Shown: positions 58,620 through 64,000 of the stretch, one piece after another
Layout: every line of letters starts with the position of its first letter
How positions within the stretch are numbered: position 1 is the stretch's first letter
NCBI GenBank assembly: GCA_016630905.1
Contig: WBMQ01000011.1
Coordinates: forward strand, 620,001-684,000
Reading direction: 5' to 3'
From: Capillidium heterosporum
Taxonomy: Eukaryota; Entomophthoromycota; Entomophthoromycetes; Entomophthorales; Capillidiaceae
Length of the DNA stretch: 64,000 nucleotides
The notes under the pieces: generated by a model
What the model was told of the DNA's origin: nothing
The model's input: the letters and a program-made list of their open reading frames with translations, nothing else
Databases searched by the model: none
Program-made: the position numbers and the translations under genes

Positions 58620-59412
58620 ATGGGATTGGAAGAAGCAACTCAAGATCAATTCAGTTCAAAATTTAAATATATCAAAGTTTATGAGGACTCACTCACATAT
58701 ATTCCTTAAATTTGCAGACAAAGATAGTAAATTATCTATATATGTTAAAACTAACCTATTTAATATCTGTGACATTGGTTTTAGGATAAGAATATAAGAA
58801 TTATACAAAGGTGGAATCTGATCTATCTTTAAGTATAAATAATGAAACAAAGGTCTCCCCAGTCAAAATTTTACCAACAAAAATGAGTGAATAGCTACAA
58901 TAAATGCATCAAAAGCATATGTTCTACTTTTCTAGTTTTATATCAGTACGAAGAGTATACCCCATTAAAGGTAATCGAGAGCCTATAGCTAGCCTTTAGA
59001 AAAGCTGAATCCATATCAAAAATATTATTGAAAGTTATCGAACCGAGTGCTCACTGAACTTCAACTTGTATGTGGAGGATGATAGTATACCCAAACAGAG
59101 TACTAAGAATATAATACAAGCTCACTATATTATCTTAGCAACTAGATCAAAGTTTTCCAAGGAAATGTTGGCTTCTGGTTTGAATGAGGATGTTAAAGAG
59201 AAGTGACGATCGCTAAAATTACCTTTAAGGATTTCAAAATGCTGATTAATTACTTTTATGAGGAAGCTATCTCATCTGAGTTTGTAATGGGAGGTTCCTC
59301 ATACGACTGGGGTGAAACTATTCAGAAGACTAATCTTTAGGATATCTTAAATTTACTGTACTAGATATTAGTAATCTTTAAGTTCCACAACGACGACTTT
59401 GATATAAACCAG
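58620..59412 (+). pseudogene. BTB-domain gene, decayed copy
   Basis: The ATG at 58620 begins MGLEEATQDQFSSKFKYIKV, the counterpart of MDKEGESEEAVQSQEAQKYR in intact genes, and FKFADKD is followed by a GTAAAT donor at the family intron site after a one-base shift. The BTB core is well kept: LNFNLYVEDDSIPKQ, IIQAHYIILATRSKFSKEM and LASGLNEDVKEK, then TGA. One base over, TIAKITFKDFKMLINYFYEE and YDWGETIQKTNL continue to further stops. One main frameshift and several stops make it dead. Confidence 0.75.
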
Positions 59413-59516
59413 GTACATATACTCTGTCTTAGGTTACTATTATATATACTTAACTCTGTTGAAATTTAACCCAGTATGTTTTAAGAACAAATCCATATAC
59501 TTTACTGTTCAAAAAG

Positions 59517-60174
59517 TTATTTTTTAATATCGTCTTCCTTGCTTTCTTCAGTAAAACTCTCAGCTTTATCTTCGTTCTCATCTTCACATTTTTCAGTGTT
59601 GTTAGATTTACCGTACTTGAGCTCAGCTCGTTTCCTCTGCTTACTCTTTTGCTTGACCTTCTTGGCAACTTTTTTACCGATTTTAGAAAGCTTACCATTG
59701 TACACTATATCCAATTTTTTAATCAGCAGCTTCCTCGCTATCTTTCGATTCTCAGCTTGTGACCTAGAATCTTGGCACTATAATAAACTTTTAGACTAGG
59801 CTGAATTAAAATTTACTTGTATCAAAATACCAGTCGGTTTATGCAAAAGCTTGACGCAGGAATTGGTTTTGTTGATGGCCTGACCTCCATTTCCACTACC
59901 TTTGACAAACTGTTCATCTAAATCTGACTCTAAAAGCTCCACTTTGACATGTTGTGTTGGAGTTTTCTTGACAAGATCTAATATTCGAATTAACATTTAG
60001 AAATAAAATAGTTATAAATGTACCTTTGAGATCGGTTCTAAAAACTACCTTTTGTGGTGCATCTGAATCTGTAACTCGATTGTTGTAGAAGTGAAATAGC
60101 GATAAGTTGGTAGTTAATTTAGGTTGAAATGTACGTAGTGGAGAAAACAGCAGGTTGATCCTCAATTTAACCAT
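59517..60174 (-). CDS. Mitochondrial release-factor-like GGQ protein (MTRFR/Rso55 family)
   Basis: A 190-aa protein from exons 60024..60174, 59817..59977 and 59517..59777 (introns 46 and 39 nt). The family (human MTRFR/C12orf65, yeast Rso55/Pth4) rescues stalled mitochondrial ribosomes by hydrolysing peptidyl-tRNA. The catalytic GGQ is at residues 81-83 in FVKGSGNGGQAINKTNSC, followed by KPTGILIQCQDSRSQAENR as in the animal protein. There is no codon-recognition domain, as expected for this small class. The basic, Arg/Leu-rich N-terminus fits a mitochondrial targeting signal. The C-terminal tail is Lys-rich and then acidic; the basic part should contact ribosomal RNA. It is transcribed away from the gene at 60390. 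Confidence 0.9.
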
Positions 60175-60389
60175 TTTCAAAAATGGTTGGGTTCCAGTTT
60201 GAACTAATCCTGATCAAGCTAAAAACCAGTTTCTGGATGAAAACTTTATTTCCGAAATAGAAAATCCAATGAAAGTGGACACATCATTAATTCTCCTTGG
60301 TCCTTTTATCAATCAGCAAATTCCCACGCATTTTGAAATGGAGTTCAACAACGTAACCAGTTCTAGTTTAAAGTCAACAGCTGCAGCTA
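60175..60389. promoter_or_regulatory. Divergent promoter region
   Basis: 215 bp between two outward-pointing start codons, too short for separate large promoters, so the GGQ gene and the gene at 60390 probably share it. No factor site recognised. Confidence 0.4.
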
Positions 60390-61850
60390 ATGGATGAAGA
60401 GACCAGCAAAAATAAGAGCTTTCTACAGATACTCAACCCAGCAAAGAGCCAGGAAGATGAAAGTCTGCAGAGAGCCAGGCGACTAGCATTAACACTACAA
60501 GATATACTGAGCGAAAGAGTGAAGGACACCAACACAGCCAACAAGACTCTGAAGATGTTACAAGATCCTGAGATGTTACCACTAGTCTTTGAGCAACTGC
60601 AACTTTTATCTGGTGCGGAACAGAGTTTGAAGTTGAAGCCGGTAAAGAACCTATCAAAACGTTACAGACGCAACGGCGCTAAACGAAAAAGCATCAAAGT
60701 TGGTAAGACACCTGTTGTAAAAGGTAATCTTTTTAACCCCAAACTGGTGATGAAGCAAGGGAAGAAGCTGAAAGAGTATGTGAATGAGGGTAAAGATGTT
60801 GAAAATTTGTTGGAAAAAGTCAAACGGATAGAAATTAACCCAACATTGGAAGATAAACAGATTGAAGTTGAGAAAGAGGCTGAGAAGACGAATGCGGCAA
60901 AATCCGACTCACCAAATGCAATTGAGCAGAAAGTGAAAGTAAAGGAACCAGGTAACAACATCAAAATAAAATCTCCCTTTCTATCGTTTAACCCCAACGT
61001 AACCCTGCCAACAAGTCCCCCATCGCTCAAATCAGATAGCGACGACTCAATTGGGCGTAAAAGCGGACTCAGTGTATCAACATCAGCCACCCTTAATGAC
61101 ACTATACAACCCGAATCTCATCTACTAACCGAAAGCTACAAGGCACAACTCCAACGAAGGCACGCCTTAAAGCTAGTTCGTCGCAACCCACTGAAACGCA
61201 AACCAAGCTTTCAACCCGGTTTGCCTTTGGATCGTAGCCTCAAGAGCAATATCACCAAGTTTATCCAGCCACTACTGTTCAACGTGGACCGTAATGAGCA
61301 ACAATGTAAAGAAGCTAGAAAGTACCACCTGCAACGAACTTACTTGCCAATCGACATGGTATCTGGACTACCGATCCAAGAACAAGTCAAGACCTATTTG
61401 AACGAGGACGGTCTAAAAGCCTACCGCAAGGCTAACATGCATCACCTGGACCAAATTACAACAAAAGCAGAGACTAAACCGATCAATATCGATCCTAATA
61501 GACCTATCGTAAACGGTCCGTTGTCGGCGATCCATGATTTATGGTATGAGGACTTCCAGCCGAGTCTAGATGCGGTATCAGTCTACGTGTACTGGTGGGG
61601 GTACGAGATCTACCTACCAACTGAAGTGTTAAAGAAGCTGAAGCAACAGGGCTCGACAACCAACGCCATCATTGGTATGATTCAAGCCATCACTTTTGCG
61701 GTACCTTTCCTGCAGCCTGTTTTGAAGATATTATCGGCGTTTATCAGCATGGAAAATTCGGCATCGGACCTGTTTCAGAGTGAGCAAGGCACTGTCTTGA
61801 TTGCCGCTTGGGTCCTCCCCTTCTTGGTTGTTCCTAGACCTTGGTACTGA
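60390..61850 (+). CDS. Conserved fungal protein of unknown function
   Basis: Intronless, 486 aa. The first ~300 residues are charged, Lys/Ser-rich and probably disordered, with short helices (DESLQRARRLALTLQDILSE). The C-terminal ~100 residues form a conserved block: YVYWWGYEIYLPTEVLKKLK, AITFAVPFLQPVLKILSAF and AAWVLPFLVVPRPWY. I recall this ending (WWGxExxLP ... TWIxPxxLVPRPW) from many fungal proteins annotated as hypothetical, so it marks a real but uncharacterised family. The C-terminal helices are amphipathic or hydrophobic and may lie at a membrane or lipid surface. No enzyme motif seen. Confidence 0.85.
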   Translation: MDEETSKNKSFLQILNPAKSQEDESLQRARRLALTLQDILSERVKDTNTANKTLKMLQDPEMLPLVFEQLQLLSGAEQSLKLKPVKNLSKRYRRNGAKRKSIKVGKTPVVKGNLFNPKLVMKQGKKLKEYVNEGKDVENLLEKVKRIEINPTLEDKQIEVEKEAEKTNAAKSDSPNAIEQKVKVKEPGNNIKIKSPFLSFNPNVTLPTSPPSLKSDSDDSIGRKSGLSVSTSATLNDTIQPESHLLTESYKAQLQRRHALKLVRRNPLKRKPSFQPGLPLDRSLKSNITKFIQPLLFNVDRNEQQCKEARKYHLQRTYLPIDMVSGLPIQEQVKTYLNEDGLKAYRKANMHHLDQITTKAETKPINIDPNRPIVNGPLSAIHDLWYEDFQPSLDAVSVYVYWWGYEIYLPTEVLKKLKQQGSTTNAIIGMIQAITFAVPFLQPVLKILSAFISMENSASDLFQSEQGTVLIAAWVLPFLVVPRPWY

Positions 61851-62941
61851 GATATTCCTTCCCAGTACTACATTTTTGCTTGTACGTTTAACTAAATAAT
61901 TAATTTTTGCTTTTTATGTTGGTTTTTTTCTATCAACACTGTTGTATTTGAATCTATCCTCTATTATTTTACTTTTTCAGCTATATAGAAGAATATTTTG
62001 GGATATATACTGTTGAGATTACAGCAATTCTTGGATATATCTACATCAAACATCGATAGAAATCTTTCTTGGCCATACTTACCAGCATATTTAACAAAAT
62101 AAATCAAATCACGCTTACAGGCATCTAACATATAAACTTCTATAAGAAACATTTCTAAATTTGGCTATTCATATACTACAAATACTACCTTATAGGCCTT
62201 GAACGTATAGATACCTTTTATAATTTCAATTTATCCCTTGTTAGAAACTTCTTAACTATATGCTTCTCTTTAAAATCCTAGTACCTTGACTAATATGTTG
62301 CGGAAATTGCCTTGCATACCAGCTTGCTATGTAGTAGCCTTTTATGTAGCATGTTTCAAAGTATTTAGCCACGGAGTCTGCAGGGTAATGAAGGTGCCCA
62401 TCTATAGCTTTAAAATACGGCGAATTCAGCGTAACCTACCTCCCTAAATTTAAGTAATCCTTCTGATAGATAGATACACCCACCTCTTTAGAATTGTATT
62501 TACACATCCGCACCATAAGGAATTTACATGGAATATTCCGTTCCGAAACTATAACTTAAAAATAGCTTTTCAATTGATAAAGGCATACAGTTAAATGGAA
62601 CGGAGAATAGCGCTTGACTAACCGTTACTAAAGCCTGCTTAAATATGTTATTGCTACTTCATGCAAGCCACCAAGGTTTATCGATCTATTGCATACAGAG
62701 AGAAGGTGGTGCAAAGACAAAGGCACGAAAAAACTTCAGGGGCCTAGACCCACCACCAAACTTGCCAGGATTATCTGTGCTGTGGAAATTTCAATCCCGA
62801 TTCAAAATTCAAAGAACCTTCCCAAAAAGTGAATTGAAGCTGCAAACTTTGTTTACCTTTTAAACCCAAACCCAAGCTTGTGGTGGTGCACTATTTAAAG
62901 AGGTCTACTTCACAACTGCAATTGGCACATTCGATATTTAA
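61851..62941. other. Intergenic, promoter of the last gene
   Basis: AT-rich. An open stretch at 62645..62863 lacks coding character. A TTTAAA-type element lies about 45 nt before the start codon at 62942. Confidence 0.5.
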
Positions 62942-64000
62942 ATGGACAACCAAGAGTACTCGACTTTAGCTTGCAAGCGGTGTCGGAAGAACAAGAAGCG
63001 ATGCACCAAAGAGATTCCGAGGTGCAATAGGTGTATTGCCAATGATGAGGAGTGCCAGTATCAAGATAAACTCGCGCCCAAGAAGTGGTCATTTCAAGTT
63101 TACGAATTTAAGAATCAGATGATCAAGAGATCGAGGTAATTTCTTCAAAAAGTTTTAACAATTTCATGTTATTTTGCTATCCATTCTGACTAAGTTTTAT
63201 TTTTCAATAGCCTGCCCATTTCCGAAGCTTTCGACTTTTATTCCAGCACCATAAGCGCACTTAAAAGCAGCGACACCTTACACCTACTGATTGGGTTGGC
63301 CAACCTATCCATAACAACTGAGCAGGCTCGGGAGAAAGAGCGTATAAAGACAATGATGGGTATCGATATCTTTATGAACCAACCAGCACCAAAGAAAATA
63401 CTGATGACGACCCCCGTGTTCAAAGACTATCAACTCTTTTTCAAAAAATATCACAAGCTCGCCATGGTAGCCTATTTCGAAACTATTAATGTATATATAC
63501 CGCTATTCACCTCCGCCTCCTACCTATCGAAACCCCGCTCCATGCTACTGAACCTGGCTATATTTTTGACGGGGGTGCGAAGCGTAGTTTTCAGCAAAGA
63601 TAGTTTACCGTACATATCCATCATCGCCAACGATATCGTGGACCTTTTCTACATGTCAATACGAAGCCCCAACTTGGACACCCTCCAATCGATGTACATA
63701 ATTGTATTCTTCTTATATACGATCCCTGAGCTCAAGAATATCATAAAGATATGCCGGTTCTTGATGTTACCAATGTCCTACTCCTTAGGCCTGCATCTCC
63801 AAGCTCCAAAAGATAGATTTAGTTACTTTGAACTTATAGAGCGTAAATTCTTCTATACCATGCTGACGTTTTACACCCAATCCATCTCGTCCATCAACAA
63901 AACCTCCTCTCACCTAATTATCAACTCAAGCTACTCAGTATTCAACGAGAACATCGACAGTATATGCAACAGCAATCTGGAAGGCAGCTTGAGCCCAACA
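62942..64000 (+). CDS. Zn2Cys6 fungal transcription factor, 5' part
   Basis: Runs off the window end. Exon 1 is 62942..63135; a 75-nt intron (63136..63210, GTAATT to CAATAG) removes an in-frame TAA; exon 2 is open from 63211 to 64000, so 328 residues are visible. The zinc cluster has Cys at 11, 14, 21, 28, 31 and 38 (CKRCRKNKKRC...CNRC). It is a paralog of the gene at 796..2487: exon 1 has the same length, the intron interrupts the same codon, and SSDTLHLLIGLANLSITTEQ and YIPLFTSASYLSKPRS match it closely. The rest lies beyond the window. Confidence 0.93.

Noticed and set aside
62645-62863. 72-codon plus-strand frame before the last Zn2Cys6 gene
   Set aside because: No domain, poor start context, and it overlaps the likely promoter region.
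1-64000. CRISPR arrays, operons or ribosome binding sites
   Set aside because: The window is eukaryotic with spliceosomal introns; no short regularly spaced repeats were seen.

Overview
The window is nuclear DNA of a fungus. The evidence is Zn2Cys6 transcription factors, a full-length Fzo1-type mitofusin, a fungal sulfite reductase beta subunit with a built-in flavodoxin module, gamma-COP, and many short spliceosomal introns. The introns I could place are mostly 36-62 nt, with GTA-type donors, CTAAT-like branch sites and TTAG-type acceptors. Intergenic DNA is very AT-rich and genes are less so. A gamma-COP gene with ten introns argues against Saccharomycetes. The BTB expansions and decayed 7TM-receptor-like genes make an early-diverging fungus my best guess, but the lineage is not settled by this sequence.

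Layout. 0.8-10.7 kb: a two-exon Zn2Cys6 factor, SEC21 (11 exons, minus strand), a dead BTB gene and a secreted dipeptidyl-peptidase of the DPP5 type. 11.7-19.4 kb: accessory DNA with a solo LTR carrying a target-site duplication, two intact three-exon BTB genes, several decayed genes, and a head-to-head pair of copies of an unknown two-membrane-segment protein ('family X'), each with a Trp-to-stop change. 19.44-27.87 kb and 49.74-58.18 kb: the two arms of a large inverted duplication. Each arm carries a 612-aa Zn2Cys6 factor, a 245-aa BTB gene and the same decayed genes. About 22 kb lie between the arms: FZO1, MYG1, a predicted mitochondrial membrane protein and the MET5/ECM17-type sulfite reductase, all intact, plus a frameshifted ATG6/Beclin-1, a decayed 7TM-like receptor, a start-less secreted-type reading frame and a second solo LTR. 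58.6-64 kb: another dead BTB gene, a mitochondrial release-factor-like GGQ protein divergent from a conserved fungal protein of unknown function, and the 5' part of a Zn2Cys6 factor paralogous to the first gene of the window.

How it fits together. The intact single-copy genes are housekeeping genes (COPI coat, mitochondrial fusion, mitochondrial RNA and translation quality control, sulfate assimilation). They sit between gene-family islands that turn over fast. The islands share a Zn2Cys6-factor plus BTB-protein unit, dispersed repeats and remnants in all states of decay. The most notable signals are the two-age inverted repeat with a gene-conversion tract, an eight-locus BTB family with conserved 37-nt and 36-nt introns (four members open only when both introns are removed), and family-X copies whose inactivating changes are mostly C-to-T or G-to-A. 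Functions of the BTB family, family X and the 612-aa factors are not known from sequence.
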